A stretch of 64,000 bases of DNA, from NCBI RefSeq assembly GCF_004912145.1, contig NZ_STGT01000003.1, positions 62,001-126,000 of the forward strand, read 5' to 3'. The notes under the pieces were generated by a model. The model searched no databases, was not told where the DNA came from, and saw only the letters and a list, made by a program, of their open reading frames with translations. This DNA is from Peteryoungia rhizophila (GTDB lineage Bacteria > Pseudomonadota > Alphaproteobacteria > Rhizobiales > Rhizobiaceae). Position 1 is the first letter of the stretch, and every line of letters starts with the position of its first letter. Both the position numbers and the translations under genes were made by a program. Shown here one piece after another: positions 20,073 through 31,996 of this stretch.

Positions 20073-21410
20073 TCAGACCAGCATGCCCATCGGATTTTCG
20101 ATGTATCGCTTGAAGGCACCCAGCAATTCCGCACCGAGCGCGCCATCGACGCAGCGATGGTCGGTCGAGAGCGTCACAGTCATGACAGTCGCCACCTTCA
20201 TCTCGCCCTTCTTCACCACCACCCGCTCTTCGCCGGCACCGACCGCGAGGATCGTTGCATGCGGCGGGTTGACCACGGCCGAGAAGCTCTTGACGCCCAT
20301 CATGCCCATGTTGGACACGGCAGTCGTGCCGCCCTGATATTCTTCAGGCTTCAGCTTGCGGTCCTTGGCGCGCTTGCCGAGGTCCTTCATCTCGTTGGAG
20401 ATGGTGGACAGGCTCTTTTCCTCGGCCTTGCGGATGATCGGGGTGATCAGACCGCCGGGGATCGAGACCGCCACGCCGACATCGGCATGCTTGTGCTTGA
20501 CCATGTTGGTGTCGGTCCAGGAGACGTTGGCATCCGGCACGTCGCGGAGCGAAAGAGCCAGCGCCTTGATCACCATATCGTTGACCGAGAGCTTGTATGC
20601 CGGCTTGCCGTCCTTTTCGGGGGCGGCGGCATTCAGCTGGGCACGGAGCGCCATCAGGGCATCCAGTTCGCAATCCACGGACACGTAGAAGTGCGGAATG
20701 GTCTGCTTGCTCTCCTGCAGGCGCTTGGCGATCGTCTTGCGCATGCCGTCATGCGGCACGAGCTCGTAGGAGCCTTCTGCGAAGTTCTTGAGAACGGCTT
20801 CTTCCGACGCGCCCTTAGCCATGGCCGGTGCCGCAGCCGAAGCTGCCGCGGCGGGGGCCGGCGCAGCCTTGGCACCGCCGGTGCTGACGGCCTTTTCGAC
20901 GTCACTCTTGACGACGCGGCCCTTTGGACCCGAGCCGGAGACGGCCTTGAGGTCGAGACCGGCGTCCTTGGCGAGGCGACGCGCGAGCGGCGAGGCAAAG
21001 ACGCGCTCACCGGTCGAAGCGGTCGGCGCAGCCGACGCGGCTGCGGGAGCCGGTGCGGCGACGGGTGCAGATGCCGGCGTCGGTGCAGCTTCCGCCTTCG
21101 GGGCAGGAGCAGTCTCGGCCTTCGGCGCGGAAGATCCGCCACCAGCGGCGGCGGCAGCGACGTCCTCGCCTTCTTCTGCAAGGATTGCGATCAGCGCGTT
21201 GACCTTCACGGCTTCGGTACCGGCGGGAACGACGATCTTCGCGACGATACCTTCATCGACGGCTTCCACTTCCATGGTCGCCTTGTCGGTCTCGATCTCG
21301 GCGATGACATCGCCGGATTTGACCTTGTCGCCTTCCTTGACAAGCCACTTGGCCAGATTGCCCTCTTCCATCGTCGGAGACAGGGCCGGCATGGTGATGT
21401 TGATCGGCAT
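20073..21410 (-). CDS. pdhC: Pyruvate dehydrogenase E2 (dihydrolipoamide acetyltransferase)
   Basis: E2 is the core of the pyruvate dehydrogenase complex and transfers acetyl groups from E1 to CoA. The 445-residue protein has one N-terminal lipoyl domain with the lipoylated lysine in E-T-D-K-A-T-M-E-V, a long Ala/Pro-rich linker (about residues 85-135), a peripheral subunit-binding domain (A-S-P-L-A-R-R-L-A, then G-S-G-P-K-G-R-V), a second Ala-rich linker and the catalytic domain ending with S-T-D-H-R-C-V-D-G, the H-x3-D-G active site. The ATG at 21410 lies one base after the stop of the small gene upstream, and its ribosome site GGAGGA is inside the end of that gene, so translation is coupled. 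Confidence 0.96.
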   Translation of the reverse strand: MPINITMPALSPTMEEGNLAKWLVKEGDKVKSGDVIAEIETDKATMEVEAVDEGIVAKIVVPAGTEAVKVNALIAILAEEGEDVAAAAAGGGSSAPKAETAPAPKAEAAPTPASAPVAAPAPAAASAAPTASTGERVFASPLARRLAKDAGLDLKAVSGSGPKGRVVKSDVEKAVSTGGAKAAPAPAAAASAAAPAMAKGASEEAVLKNFAEGSYELVPHDGMRKTIAKRLQESKQTIPHFYVSVDCELDALMALRAQLNAAAPEKDGKPAYKLSVNDMVIKALALSLRDVPDANVSWTDTNMVKHKHADVGVAVSIPGGLITPIIRKAEEKSLSTISNEMKDLGKRAKDRKLKPEEYQGGTTAVSNMGMMGVKSFSAVVNPPHATILAVGAGEERVVVKKGEMKVATVMTVTLSTDHRCVDGALGAELLGAFKRYIENPMGMLV

Positions 21411-21411
21411 A

Positions 21412-21705
21412 TTAGTCCTCCGCCCACACAAGTTCAAACTGCGCAAGTTCTTCGGGATGTTCCATCAGCCAGGCGACCTGATCAGGAGCAACCTCAATGT
21501 ATCCGGCAACGTCTTCAAGCCAGCCATCAACCGCACCAATCACACCGATTTCTTCGCGCGGAACTCCGACTATGACTTCGGTTTCCTCGGTCTTGACCAA
21601 GGCCCAGAACACGACTCTTTCCAGAAGCGGATTTTCTTTTGTCCCGAGCACCCTGAACCAAGAGCCCGAAACAGGCAGAATCTGCTTCACAGACGATTTC
21701 GACAT
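21412..21705 (-). CDS. Small protein of unknown function inside the pdh operon
   Basis: I do not recognise this 97-residue protein. It starts [11 protein letters not shown] and is followed by alternating hydrophobic strands (W-F-R-V-L-G, V-V-F-W-A-L-V, E-V-I-V-G-V-P) and an acidic C-terminal half with [13 protein letters not shown] and ends A-E-D. There are no membrane segments, cysteines or signal peptide. It is real on several grounds: a ribosome site AAGGGG about nine bases before the ATG, a fit of 11 bases after pdhB, one base before pdhC, and no competing frame. Its location between E1-beta and E2 suggests a role linked to the complex or simple hitch-hiking; the sequence gives no more. 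Confidence 0.72.
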   Translation of the reverse strand: MSKSSVKQILPVSGSWFRVLGTKENPLLERVVFWALVKTEETEVIVGVPREEIGVIGAVDGWLEDVAGYIEVAPDQVAWLMEHPEELAQFELVWAED

Positions 21706-21716
21706 CAGCCGGCCCC

Positions 21717-23126
21717 TTACTTGTAGCAGACGGTTTTGACCGCCTGCACGACTTCGGCAACGCTCGGCAGAGCCAGCTTTTCAAGGTTGGCCGCATAAGG
21801 CATCGGCACATCCTTGCCGGCGATCGTCAGGATCGGCGCATCGAGATAGTCGAAGGCCTGCTGCATGACGCGGGTGGCAATTTCGGTGCCGACCGACGAC
21901 TGCGGATAGCCTTCCTCGACGGTAACCAGGCGGCCGGTCTTCTTGACGGACTCGATGACGGTCGGCAGATCCATTGGACGGATGGTCCGCAGGTCGATCA
22001 GCTCGACATCGATACCTTCCTTCTCCAGTTCGGCCACCGCCTTGACCGAATAGGTCATGCCGATGCCGAAGGACACGATCGTCACGTCCTTGCCTGTCTT
22101 GTGGATCCGCGCCTTGCCGATCGGCAGGACGAAGTCGTCCATCTTCGGCACTTCGAAAGACTGGCCGTAGAGGATTTCGTTTTCCAGGAAGATAACCGGG
22201 TTCGGATCGCGGATCGCGGCCTTCAGCAGGCCCTTGGCGTCGGCGGCCGTATACGGCATGACGACCTTCAGGCCCGGAATCTGGCTGTACCAGGCCGCGT
22301 AGTCCTGGCTGTGCTGGGCGCCAACGCGGGCAGCCGCACCGTTCGGTCCGCGGAAGACGATCGGCGCACCCATCTGGCCGCCGGACATGTAGAGCGTCTT
22401 GGCAGCCGAGTTGATGATGTGGTCAATCGCCTGCATGGCGAAGTTGAAGGTCATGAACTCGACGATCGGATTCAGGCCTGCCATTGCCGCACCGACGCCG
22501 AGACCGGCAAAGCCATGCTCGGTGATCGGGGTGTCGACGACGCGCTTGTCGCCGAATTCCTGCAGCAGCCCTTGGGTGATCTTGTAGGCGCCCTGATATT
22601 CGGCAACTTCCTCACCCATGATGAAGACGTTGGGATTGGCGCGCATTTCCTCGGCCATGGCTTCGCGCAGCGCCTCACGCACGGTCATCGTCACCATTTC
22701 CGTGCCGGCCGGAATATCCGGATCGGAAGCGACTTCGATCTTGGGCGCGGCCGGGACCTTGTTGTCGGCAGCCGAATCCGGCTCGGCAGTCGCTTCGCGT
22801 GCCTTGCCACCTGCAGCATCCGAAGCTGCAGCCGGAGTATCGGCATCAGCCTTCTTCGGAGCAGCTACGGCGTCGGCGCTTTCGCCATCCTGCAACAGAA
22901 CCGCGATCGGCGTGTTGACTTTGACGTTTTCGGTGCCCGCCGCAATCAGCAGCTTGCCAAGGACGCCTTCATCGACGGCTTCCACTTCCATGGTCGCCTT
23001 GTCGGTCTCGATCTCGGCAATCACGTCGCCGGACTTCACGGTATCGCCTTCCTGCTTGATCCACTTGGAAAGCGTGCCTTCTTCCATGGTCGGAGAAAGG
23101 GCGGGCATCAAAATTTCGATCGGCAT
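21717..23126 (-). CDS. pdhB: Pyruvate dehydrogenase E1 beta subunit with N-terminal lipoyl domain
   Basis: With PdhA this forms the thiamine diphosphate E1 that decarboxylates pyruvate. The 469-residue protein is longer than usual E1-beta because residues 1-80 are a complete lipoyl domain ([11 protein letters not shown] and lipoylation site E-T-D-K-A-T-M-E-V), followed by an Ala-rich linker and a normal E1-beta body beginning near residue 140 ([13 protein letters not shown]). The lipoyl-E1-beta fusion is a known feature of alphaproteobacteria. The gene follows pdhA by 15 bases. LipA, encoded 5 kb downstream, would modify this domain too. Confidence 0.96.
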   Translation of the reverse strand: MPIEILMPALSPTMEEGTLSKWIKQEGDTVKSGDVIAEIETDKATMEVEAVDEGVLGKLLIAAGTENVKVNTPIAVLLQDGESADAVAAPKKADADTPAAASDAAGGKAREATAEPDSAADNKVPAAPKIEVASDPDIPAGTEMVTMTVREALREAMAEEMRANPNVFIMGEEVAEYQGAYKITQGLLQEFGDKRVVDTPITEHGFAGLGVGAAMAGLNPIVEFMTFNFAMQAIDHIINSAAKTLYMSGGQMGAPIVFRGPNGAAARVGAQHSQDYAAWYSQIPGLKVVMPYTAADAKGLLKAAIRDPNPVIFLENEILYGQSFEVPKMDDFVLPIGKARIHKTGKDVTIVSFGIGMTYSVKAVAELEKEGIDVELIDLRTIRPMDLPTVIESVKKTGRLVTVEEGYPQSSVGTEIATRVMQQAFDYLDAPILTIAGKDVPMPYAANLEKLALPSVAEVVQAVKTVCYK

Positions 23127-23141
23127 GGGTTCCCTCCCCGA

Positions 23142-24188
23142 TTACAGAAGAATGTCGGTATAGAGCTCGGAAACATCCGGCTCCGGATCGGCCTGGGCGA
23201 AATCGGCACTGTCCGCAACAACGTCGCGCACATCCTTGTCGATTGCCTTCAGCTGGTCTTCTGAGGCCCAGCCATTTTCCAGCAGACGAGCCTTGACCTG
23301 CTCGATGGGATCCTGCTCGGACCGCATCTTCTGCACTTCTTCCTTGGAGCGATACTTGGCCGGGTCGGACATCGAGTGGCCGCGATAGCGGTAGGTCAGC
23401 ATTTCAAGAATGATCGGACCCTTGCCGGAACGGCAATGCTCGAGCGCCTCATCGGCGGCAGCCTTCACCGCGCGCACATCCATGCCGTCGACCTGGACGC
23501 CGGGGATGCCGAAGCCGGAGCCACGCAGCGAGTAGTTCGACTGGGCCGTGGCGCGGGCCGTCGAGGTGCCCATGGCGTAACGGTTGTTCTCAACGATGTA
23601 GATGATCGGCAACTGCCAAAGGGCAGCCATATTGAAGCTCTCGTAGACCTGGCCCTGGTTCGCAGCGCCGTCGCCGAAATAGGCCACCGCGACATTATCA
23701 TTGCCGCGATACTTGTTGGCGAAGGCAAGACCGGTTCCGAGCGAAACCTGCGCGCCGACGATGCCGTGGCCACCATAGAAATGCTTCTCTTTCGAGAACA
23801 TATGCATGGAGCCGCCCTTGCCTTTCGACAGGCCGCTGCGGCGACCCGTGAGCTCGGCCATGACGCCACGAGCGCTCAAGCCCGCAGCGAGCATGTGCCC
23901 GTGGTCGCGATAGGCGGTGATGACCTGATCACCTTCCTTCTGCGCCATCTGCATGCCGACAACGACAGCTTCCTGGCCGATATAGAGGTGACAGAAGCCA
24001 CCAATGAAGCCCATGCCGTAAAGCTGGCCGGCCTTCTCTTCGAACCGGCGGATCAGAAGCATTTCACGATAGGCGTGAAGCTCTTCGTCTGCTCCGAATT
24101 CAGGTGAGTTCTTCCCGGTGAATTCTTTGCCGGCCGACTTGGCGGAAGATTTCCGACCGTTCGCAGCTGCTGGCTTGCGAGGCGCCAT
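23142..24188 (-). CDS. pdhA: Pyruvate dehydrogenase E1 alpha subunit
   Basis: PdhA is the thiamine diphosphate-binding subunit of E1. The 348-residue protein has a Lys/Ala-rich N-terminal tail, then the E1-alpha body with M-L-L-I-R-R-F-E-E-K-A-G-Q-L-Y, the TPP/Mg motif G-D-G-A-A-N-Q-G-Q ending at V-E-N-N, and the loop R-Y-R-G-H-S-M-S-D-P. The start at 24188 lies eight bases after GGGAGG. It is the first gene of the pdhA-pdhB-orf-pdhC operon; the 148-base gap upstream, before the FtsB-like gene, is AT-rich in part and should contain the promoter. Confidence 0.96.
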   Translation of the reverse strand: MAPRKPAAANGRKSSAKSAGKEFTGKNSPEFGADEELHAYREMLLIRRFEEKAGQLYGMGFIGGFCHLYIGQEAVVVGMQMAQKEGDQVITAYRDHGHMLAAGLSARGVMAELTGRRSGLSKGKGGSMHMFSKEKHFYGGHGIVGAQVSLGTGLAFANKYRGNDNVAVAYFGDGAANQGQVYESFNMAALWQLPIIYIVENNRYAMGTSTARATAQSNYSLRGSGFGIPGVQVDGMDVRAVKAAADEALEHCRSGKGPIILEMLTYRYRGHSMSDPAKYRSKEEVQKMRSEQDPIEQVKARLLENGWASEDQLKAIDKDVRDVVADSADFAQADPEPDVSELYTDILL

Positions 24189-24336
24189 GCATCCCTCCCA
24201 TGGGTTATTATAGTCCAACGTTGAACGCAGAATAGGGAAGAAAGACGACGGCGGCAATGCCATAAATGCATGGCTCACATTCGCCGCAAGCAACTGTAAT
24301 GACTTAAAAATTTACGATTAACCTTTTTCAGGTTAA

Positions 24337-24654
24337 TTAGAAATAGGTATTGAAGATGACGATTTCGTCCGGACGCGACATATTCAGCTGATAACGGGCT
24401 TTTTCGTCGATGATGTCTTCATCGAGCGAGCCGTCGCTCAACAGACTGACTTCCTTCTCCAGAGCCGTGCGCTGCGCCACGAGCTTCTCGAGCTCGGCTG
24501 CGCGTTCGAGACGAATACCCTCGAACTGCTGGCCGGCCCTCAAGCCATAATCGCCATGGATTGAGTGATAACCGAAATAGGACAGGAAAGCGATTGTGAC
24601 AGCGGGAAGAATGAGACGACCGTATTTTTTCTTCTTATGATGTCTGGTCCACAT
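24337..24654 (-). CDS. FtsB/DivIC-family septum formation protein
   Basis: The 105-residue protein is a short bitopic membrane protein: a basic N-terminus (W-T-R-H-H-K-K-K-K), one membrane segment (about residues 12-30, I-L-P-A-V-T-I-A-F-L-S-Y-F-G-Y), and a periplasmic coiled coil ending with the family segment E-K-A-R-Y-x-L-N-M-S-R-P-D-E-I-V-I-F. This is the FtsB/DivIC layout; FtsB forms a complex with FtsL and FtsQ that triggers septal peptidoglycan synthesis. I chose the ATG at 24654, since the extra 12 residues of the longer frame do not look conserved. The eno-ftsB-pdhA neighbourhood is common in proteobacteria. Confidence 0.85.
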   Translation of the reverse strand: MWTRHHKKKKYGRLILPAVTIAFLSYFGYHSIHGDYGLRAGQQFEGIRLERAAELEKLVAQRTALEKEVSLLSDGSLDEDIIDEKARYQLNMSRPDEIVIFNTYF

Positions 24655-24740
24655 GCCGACAAATGCCCTAAAACGCTGAACTTGTCGCAAGGGTAACCGC
24701 CATACCTTAACCGACCGTTGACCCTAATCGCAGTGCAAAA

Positions 24741-24775
24741 GAAAAAGCCCGCGCCGGGGAACCGGCACGGGCTTC
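24741..24775 (-). terminator. Rho-independent terminator after eno
   Basis: On the minus strand AGCCCGTGCCGG, a TTCC loop and CCGGCGCGGGCT form a 12-bp stem with one mismatch, followed by TTTTTC. It begins about 20 bases after the enolase stop codon and separates eno from the FtsB-like gene. Confidence 0.85.
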
Positions 24776-24794
24776 GAACGGAGTGCGGACGAGA

Positions 24795-26231
<1,437 letters not shown>

Positions 26232-26281
26232 CTATTCGGCAGCGCTCTCGGTTCAACCGATTGAAGCGCCACCGATGTGGT

Positions 26282-27130
26282 TCATGCCGCTTTGGCGATC
26301 TCGTCGAAGGCGATCAGTTTTTCCAGCAGCCGGCGCATGTCAGTGATCTTCACCATGTTCGGACCATCCGAGGGAGCATTGTCCGGATCCTGGTGCGTCT
26401 CGATGAAGAGGCCGCCGACGCCGACGGCGACTGCCGCACGTGCAAGCGTCTCAACGAATTCGCGCTGGCCACCGGAGGAGCCGCCCTGCCCGCCCGGCTG
26501 CTGCACCGAGTGGGTGGCATCGAAAACAACGGGCGCGCCCATGGCGGCCATGATCGGCATCGAGCGCATGTCGGAGACGAGCGTGTTGTAGCCGAAGGAG
26601 GCGCCGCGTTCGCACAGCAGCACGTTCGGATTGCCGGAGCCGGTGATCTTGTTCAGGACGTTCTTCATGTCCCAGGGGGCTAGGAACTGGCCCTTCTTGA
26701 CGTTGATCGCACGGCCGGTCTTCGCAGCCGCAATCAGCAGGTCCGTCTGGCGGCAGAGAAAGGCCGGGATCTGCAGGATATCGACGGTCGGCGCGACGGC
26801 CGCGCAGTGTTCTTCCGTGTGAATGTCGGTCAGGACAGGAACGCCGAATTCCTTCTTGATGTCGGCAAAGACTTCCATCGCCGTTTCCAAGCCGATGCCG
26901 CGCTCGGCCGACAGCGAGGTGCGGTTCGCCTTGTCGAAGGAGGATTTGTAGACAAGGCCGAGGCCGAGTTCGCGGCAGAGCTCGACGAGCTGGCCGGCGA
27001 TCATGAAGGCGTGGTCGCGGCTTTCCATCTGGCAGGGGCCAGCGATCAGTGCGAAGCGGCCCTTGTGAGTGAAGACGGCCTTGGCCGTACCTTCGCCGAC
27101 CACGACTTCCGAATTGGGAGAAACGCTCAT
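26282..27130 (-). CDS. kdsA: 3-deoxy-8-phosphooctulonate synthase KdsA
   Basis: KdsA condenses phosphoenolpyruvate with arabinose 5-phosphate to KDO 8-phosphate, an early step of lipopolysaccharide inner-core synthesis. The 282-residue protein has the DAHP-synthase-type TIM barrel with [11 protein letters not shown] near residue 28, [12 protein letters not shown], and [11 protein letters not shown]. Length is normal. Its start overlaps the VOC gene upstream by four bases, so the two are coupled. Its PEP substrate is made by the enolase encoded next to it. Confidence 0.96.
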   Translation of the reverse strand: MSVSPNSEVVVGEGTAKAVFTHKGRFALIAGPCQMESRDHAFMIAGQLVELCRELGLGLVYKSSFDKANRTSLSAERGIGLETAMEVFADIKKEFGVPVLTDIHTEEHCAAVAPTVDILQIPAFLCRQTDLLIAAAKTGRAINVKKGQFLAPWDMKNVLNKITGSGNPNVLLCERGASFGYNTLVSDMRSMPIMAAMGAPVVFDATHSVQQPGGQGGSSGGQREFVETLARAAVAVGVGGLFIETHQDPDNAPSDGPNMVKITDMRRLLEKLIAFDEIAKAA

Positions 27131-28020
27131 TTCAACTCCTCGAAGGCGAAGGTCACACCCTGCCCCTTTTCCGGCGCGACAACGAGGCGCGCGCCCGTTT
27201 TGTGATATTGGACGCCATTAGCAGCGAGGCAGGCTTCTGTCACGCCGAGATCAGCGACCGAGACCACCACGGCACAGCCCAGTAGACCGCGCTCCGGCTG
27301 GACGAGATCTACGCCGTAATGGGCCAAAAATCCTTCCGTCGTCAGGGCGTCGACCGAAGCATTGGAGGCCTCGATCGAAATGCCGAAGGAATGGGCCGTG
27401 ACGTCTCGCTGATCGAGCGCCATTTCCAGAAGATACTGGAAATCACTCGGGTTTTCCTCGGTAAGGACGATGCGCCGAAGACCGGCGGCACCATTGGCGT
27501 GGACAATCAAGGCGCCGCGATCGGTCGGAAGCGGGCTCACGCGCTCACAGGCGAAGGCGAAGAAATCAGGCGCCCGCAGGTCGGCTGCAAAGGCGAGCCG
27601 GAAGGTCCCGTCCGCTGTCCGGCCGTCCGGAAACCTGAATTGACGCGAGAATTGCAGCAAGCGACCGGCGCTTTGGCCCTCATCGCGAAAGCGTGCATCG
27701 TCGGCTGTGGCATCGTCTGTTTTCACCACGATCGCCGAAAGCCCCTCGCCGCGACGAAAACGAAATGCCTGGTCGCGGGCCACAAAGACATTTCCATCGC
27801 GCTGCGCCTCCAGACAGTCCTCGCGGCTGCCGACAGCGAGCGGTTCCAGATAGGTGTCATCGGCGAAGAAGACACAGGCGTTCTCGGTACCGAAAGGATG
27901 GGAGGCATCGGCGGCGACGGTGAAACCCAGGCGGCTAAGTCGATCGCGGCTGGTTTCCAGATCGACCACGGGCAGGACGAGATGATCGATGGCGCGCGGC
28001 GTAAAAACAGGATGGGACAT
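27127..28020 (-). CDS. VOC-superfamily (glyoxalase-like) protein
   Basis: The 297-residue protein begins [23 protein letters not shown] split by short gaps, a classic first strand-helix of the vicinal oxygen chelate fold, and contains G-T-E-N-A-C-V-F-F and later a second VOC-like module. It resembles the glyoxalase_5/DUF1338-like group seen in rhizobia, with a larger middle part than simple glyoxalases. The reaction is unknown. The stop overlaps the start of kdsA by four bases, so it is the first gene of a two-gene unit. A role in LPS synthesis is not implied by the sequence itself. Confidence 0.78.
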   Translation of the reverse strand: MSHPVFTPRAIDHLVLPVVDLETSRDRLSRLGFTVAADASHPFGTENACVFFADDTYLEPLAVGSREDCLEAQRDGNVFVARDQAFRFRRGEGLSAIVVKTDDATADDARFRDEGQSAGRLLQFSRQFRFPDGRTADGTFRLAFAADLRAPDFFAFACERVSPLPTDRGALIVHANGAAGLRRIVLTEENPSDFQYLLEMALDQRDVTAHSFGISIEASNASVDALTTEGFLAHYGVDLVQPERGLLGCAVVVSVADLGVTEACLAANGVQYHKTGARLVVAPEKGQGVTFAFEELK

Positions 28021-28048
28021 AAGTGCTCTCGGTTTTCTCGGTCACAAC

Positions 28049-28591
28049 TTAAGGATTATGCGACCGGCTTGAAAGGGCGGCGATCGCCTGACGCAACGCA
28101 TCGATTTCCTGGCGGATTTCGCGGAGTTCCTTCAGAACCTGCTCGTCTATCTTGTGGTGCAGGGCAAGCACCTCGATCTCGGCCTTCAGGTTGATCTCGT
28201 AATCCTTGGCCGCCATGAACCTATCGCGTTCGGTCTGACGATTCTGACTCATCATGATGATCGGCGCCTGGATGGCGGTGAGCATGGACAACAGCAAATT
28301 GAGGAAGATGAACGGATAGGGGTCAAGCGCCCGGGTTGCCAGGAGCACCGCGTTCAAGACCACCCAGCCGACCAGGAAGAGAAGGAAGGCAATGATGAAG
28401 CCCCAGGATCCGCCGACCCGCGCGATGCCATCGGCCAGCCGCTGACCGAACGTGGCGCCAGCCAGGAAATCCTCGCCGGCGTTGGTGGAGACCGTGCGCC
28501 GTTGGCGCGCCCGAACCACCACATTCTTCTCCGCCGACGTGAGGTCTGAAGCCTGCTTTCCCAAAACGATCTTTTCGATGTCCCTGAGCAT
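28049..28591 (-). CDS. DUF1003 inner-membrane protein
   Basis: The 180-residue protein is a member of DUF1003: a cytoplasmic N-terminus, two closely spaced membrane segments (about residues 60-80 and 90-110, with W-G-F-I-I-A-F-L-L-F and P-F-I-F-L-N-L-L-L-S-M), the signature Q-A-P-I-I-M-M-S-Q-N-R-Q, and a long C-terminal coiled coil (L-H-H-K-I-D-E-Q-V-L-K-E-L). No biochemical function is established. I chose the ATG at 28591, preceded by AGAAGG. It is 28 bases upstream of the VOC gene and faces lexA across a shared promoter region of about 200 bases. Confidence 0.85.
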   Translation of the reverse strand: MLRDIEKIVLGKQASDLTSAEKNVVVRARQRRTVSTNAGEDFLAGATFGQRLADGIARVGGSWGFIIAFLLFLVGWVVLNAVLLATRALDPYPFIFLNLLLSMLTAIQAPIIMMSQNRQTERDRFMAAKDYEINLKAEIEVLALHHKIDEQVLKELREIRQEIDALRQAIAALSSRSHNP

Positions 28592-28736
28592 GTGCACCTT
28601 CTCGCTGGCGTTGAGCTAATCATCCTCGGAGAGCCCATGGCAAAGGCCAAGACGTATGGCCCGAAGCCGTTCGTGAGGAAACCAGTCGGCTATCGCATTT
28701 TCTCACCCTCTCTTCACGAAAATTTATCCCCTTGCA

Positions 28737-28751
28737 GAACACATATGGAAC
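28737..28751 (+). promoter_or_regulatory. LexA (SOS) operator of lexA
   Basis: GAAC, seven bases (ACATATG), GAAC: a perfect match to the direct-repeat SOS box of Rhizobiales (GAAC-N7-GAAC, equivalent to GTTC-N7-GTTC on the other strand). It lies 46 bases before the lexA start, where it would allow LexA to repress its own gene. An imperfect copy, GTTC-N7-GTTT, lies 12 bases further down at 28763-28777. Confidence 0.9.
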
Positions 28752-28796
28752 ATATAGTGTCTGTTCTGGATTTGTTTCACCTTAGGGGCACCACAC

Positions 28797-29510
28797 ATGC
28801 TGACGCGCAAGCAACAGGAACTGCTTCTCTTTATCCATGAACGGATGAAGGAATCGGGTGTCCCGCCGTCCTTCGACGAAATGAAGGATGCGCTGGACCT
28901 CGCATCGAAATCTGGCATCCACCGGCTGATTACCGCGCTGGAAGAGCGCGGCTTCATCCGCCGCCTGCCGAATCGGGCACGTGCGCTGGAGGTGATCAAG
29001 CTGCCAGAAGCCTACACGCCGAGCCTGCAGCCGCGCCGCGGGTTCGCACCGAGCGTGATCGAAGGCAGTCTCGGCAAGACGCCGCCGCCCTCGCTCAACA
29101 AGCCCTCGGTAGAGGAAAACCATTCCTCTGTCTCCGTACCGGTCATGGGTCGCATCGCGGCAGGCGTGCCGATTTCGGCAATCCAGAACAACACCCATGA
29201 CATCACCGTGCCGGCCGAGATGATCGGCGCCGGCGATCATTACGCGCTTGAGGTCAAAGGCGATTCGATGATCGAAGCCGGGATTCTCGACGGCGATACC
29301 GTCATCATTCGCAATGCGTCCAATGCCAATCCGGGCGACATTATCGTGGCCCTGGTCGATGACGAGGAAGCCACGCTGAAACGTTTCCGCCGCCGCGGAG
29401 CTTCGATCGCCCTGGAGGCCGCTAACCCGGCCTATGAAACCCGGATCTTCCCGCCGGATCGGGTCAAGATCCAGGGCAAGCTGGTCGGCCTCATCCGCAG
29501 GTATCACTGA
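28797..29510 (+). CDS. lexA: SOS repressor LexA
   Basis: LexA represses DNA-damage genes and cleaves itself when RecA is activated. The 237-residue protein has the N-terminal winged helix ([12 protein letters not shown]), a long linker, the cleavage site A122-G123 in R-I-A-A-G-V-P, and the catalytic pair S157 (K-G-D-S-M) and K195 (A-T-L-K-R-F). It is longer than enterobacterial LexA (202), as in other rhizobia, because of the linker. The upstream SOS box shows autoregulation. Its 3' end overlaps the convergent comEC gene by seven bases. Confidence 0.97.
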   Translation: MLTRKQQELLLFIHERMKESGVPPSFDEMKDALDLASKSGIHRLITALEERGFIRRLPNRARALEVIKLPEAYTPSLQPRRGFAPSVIEGSLGKTPPPSLNKPSVEENHSSVSVPVMGRIAAGVPISAIQNNTHDITVPAEMIGAGDHYALEVKGDSMIEAGILDGDTVIIRNASNANPGDIIVALVDDEEATLKRFRRRGASIALEAANPAYETRIFPPDRVKIQGKLVGLIRRYH

Positions 29511-31996
29511 GCAACTTCAACTGCAGATACCGGGATGGTGTCTGAAGCTTGGTCCCGCTCTCTAACGGGTAGCTGGAGAGTGTGTGCTTCTGCCGTGGAT
29601 GCCGTGCGCCAGTCGTAGAGGCGGTGGGCCGTCCAGGGTCTCGGCTTTCCCTCGAAAGATGCCCTTATCGTCAGGTAATGCGGTGCGCCCTCAAGACCGA
29701 AGATTTCAATGGCTCCGGTGGCTCGCAGGCTGGTCTGCGAGATGAGGAACGCGCCAGAGCGGCAGGCGTTCAAACGCGTGCGAGCCGCCAGAACGACGAT
29801 ATCGGCACGGTCGCAAGCGGCGCCGACCAGGTCGGGACGATCGAGGGTCATCAGCATCTTGCCCGATTGCATCCGGACGGCACAGGCCTGCTTGATGCAG
29901 GTGAAGCGGTCGACTTCGGCGGTTTCCGTCAATTGATCGAGAAGCGCTTCTGCTGACGATCGCTGTACCGCACTCCATGTCTCTCCCGTGCGCCAGTCGG
30001 GTGCTGCTGGCAATTCGCCGATTGCGAGCATCATAGGCTGCATCGTCGTTTCCACATCCAGGACCGGCCGCCATTGGTCGAAGATGAAGGTCGGCGGGCG
30101 AGTTCGGTTGATGGCCAGGGTTCGCCCCTCGCCTTGCCCGGTGAGCAACGCGACCAACCTGGCGTCTTCGCTGATCACCAACTCTCCAGTGTCCAGTCTC
30201 GGCATGAGCCAGGTCGCCGCCAGGGTGGCCGCAATGAGTGCGGTCCCGATGTGCCGCAGACTGCTGCGCAAGAGCGTCAGCAAGAGCATGCCGGCGCTCG
30301 TTCCGAGCATGAACCAACTGGGAAGGCGTGGAAAGACATAGCCCTCGCCCCAACCAGCTACCGTGGACGCAACGGAAAGAACCAGTTCGAGCCCCTGCCC
30401 CATGATCCAGAAAAAGGGCCCATCGAGGCCGAAGGGCATGAGCAGCATGGCAATGAAACCCGCCGGCATGACCACGAGCGAGATCAGCGGCATGGCGGCA
30501 AGATTGGCTTCGAGGCCATGGGTTGAGAGGCGGTGAAAATGAGTGATGGCAAAGATCGCAGTCGCCAGTCCGCCGATCAGCGATGTCGCCAGTGTACCGC
30601 CGACGAGTTTTGCGCCGCCGGCAGCGATCCGTAGGCCGAGTGAGCGCGCCGGCGGCAGAATGGTCCGTGGCCTGGACCGCCAAGCGGCATAGCCGGCGAT
30701 CAGACCTGCAGTTGCGGCAAAGGACATCTGGAAGCTCGGCCCCATCACGGCCGACGGCTGCACGACGAGAATGGCCGTGGCTGCGAGCGCGAGATTGCGC
30801 AGGCTGATGGCCGGTCGATCGAAGAGGACCGCGAAGAGCATGATCGCCGTCATCAGATAGGCCCGAACCGCCGAAACCTGATAGCCGGAGATCAGGACAT
30901 AACCGGTAATGGCCATCAGCGCGCCGATTGCAGCGATCTTCTTGATCGGAAAGCGCTGGGTGAGCGCCGGCGCCAGGCTGAGCAGAGCCCGGAGGCCGAC
31001 GAAGAATATGCCCGCAGCCAGTGCCATGTTGAGCCCCGAAATTGCGGAGATATGGGCGAGACCAGAGACACGAAGCGCCTCCGTCGCTTCTTCGGACATC
31101 GAGCGGCGCTCGCCGGTGATGATCTGCGCGGCAAAAGCGCCCGCGTCTCCGGGCAAGACGGCACGAATGCGGGTCGAGATCCGGTCGCGCAGAGAAAAGA
31201 GCGCCCTGTCGATGCGGGTCAGCACGTCCATGTCAGCAACATCCAGATTGGCGAACGTCGCGGGAGGGCCCAGGAAGAAACCCACTGCGCCGATCCCGTT
31301 GAAATAGCTCTGGAAAGCGAAATCGTTCAGACCGGGCATGGCAGGGCCGGACGGTGGCGAAAGCCGTGCCCGGCCGCTCAACGAGTCGCCGATCGCAGCC
31401 GGTGCATGTCTGCTACGCGCCAGTACATTCACCCGATCGGGTGGCCGCCGCACACTCGGTTCGGTCGTGGCCGTCACTCGCAGCGTGTAGCGCCACTCAC
31501 CGGCAGCCCCCTGCTCGCGGCGCTCGACGACGCCTGTGACCGTCGTAACGAGGGGCTGATCCAGGATCACGGTTGCGGCGCGCGCCGTCTCCCATTGCGC
31601 AAGCAGCATGCCAGCCACAGTCAGGCAGACGGCCGACAGAATCACATGGGACGCAGTGTCCCGTGTGGACCGAAACAGCGCGATAGAGAGCACCGCGAGG
31701 AGCGTAATGAGGATGACGGCCGAGGGCGGGCTGGGCATCGCAAACCAGACTGCAGCGCCGCCACCGAGGCAAACCGGTAGAAAGAGAAAGAGGTGTCCGT
31801 AGCGCATTTCATCGACGACGCATTCGCCGCCGTAGGCTGGGAGGCGACGCAAGGCAGCGTAGATCGGAGCCTTGGGACCGGAGGCTGTCGGTCGGGTCGC
31901 AGATGGCAGGAGAGGTGCATAAAACACCGCTCGACGAGCCGGCATCTCAGCCGACCGTCTGCCCGATTCACCCTGCTTTTCCGTCACTTCGACCAT
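29504..31996 (-). CDS. ComEC/Rec2-family membrane protein
   Basis: The 830-residue protein has the ComEC layout: an N-terminal membrane pair and DUF4131-like soluble domain (about residues 65-230), then the competence channel domain with many membrane segments, marked by [14 protein letters not shown] near residue 315. ComEC moves single-stranded DNA across the inner membrane in transformable bacteria; rhizobial homologues are widespread without proven transformation. After the last membrane segment the C-terminal 200 residues show no H-x-H-x-D-H metallo-beta-lactamase motif, so the nuclease-like domain of full ComEC proteins appears lost or degenerate. The first 60 residues are hydrophilic, and a later start (for example M64) is possible. 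Confidence 0.85.
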   Translation of the reverse strand: MVEVTEKQGESGRRSAEMPARRAVFYAPLLPSATRPTASGPKAPIYAALRRLPAYGGECVVDEMRYGHLFLFLPVCLGGGAAVWFAMPSPPSAVILITLLAVLSIALFRSTRDTASHVILSAVCLTVAGMLLAQWETARAATVILDQPLVTTVTGVVERREQGAAGEWRYTLRVTATTEPSVRRPPDRVNVLARSRHAPAAIGDSLSGRARLSPPSGPAMPGLNDFAFQSYFNGIGAVGFFLGPPATFANLDVADMDVLTRIDRALFSLRDRISTRIRAVLPGDAGAFAAQIITGERRSMSEEATEALRVSGLAHISAISGLNMALAAGIFFVGLRALLSLAPALTQRFPIKKIAAIGALMAITGYVLISGYQVSAVRAYLMTAIMLFAVLFDRPAISLRNLALAATAILVVQPSAVMGPSFQMSFAATAGLIAGYAAWRSRPRTILPPARSLGLRIAAGGAKLVGGTLATSLIGGLATAIFAITHFHRLSTHGLEANLAAMPLISLVVMPAGFIAMLLMPFGLDGPFFWIMGQGLELVLSVASTVAGWGEGYVFPRLPSWFMLGTSAGMLLLTLLRSSLRHIGTALIAATLAATWLMPRLDTGELVISEDARLVALLTGQGEGRTLAINRTRPPTFIFDQWRPVLDVETTMQPMMLAIGELPAAPDWRTGETWSAVQRSSAEALLDQLTETAEVDRFTCIKQACAVRMQSGKMLMTLDRPDLVGAACDRADIVVLAARTRLNACRSGAFLISQTSLRATGAIEIFGLEGAPHYLTIRASFEGKPRPWTAHRLYDWRTASTAEAHTLQLPVRERDQASDTIPVSAVEVAQ

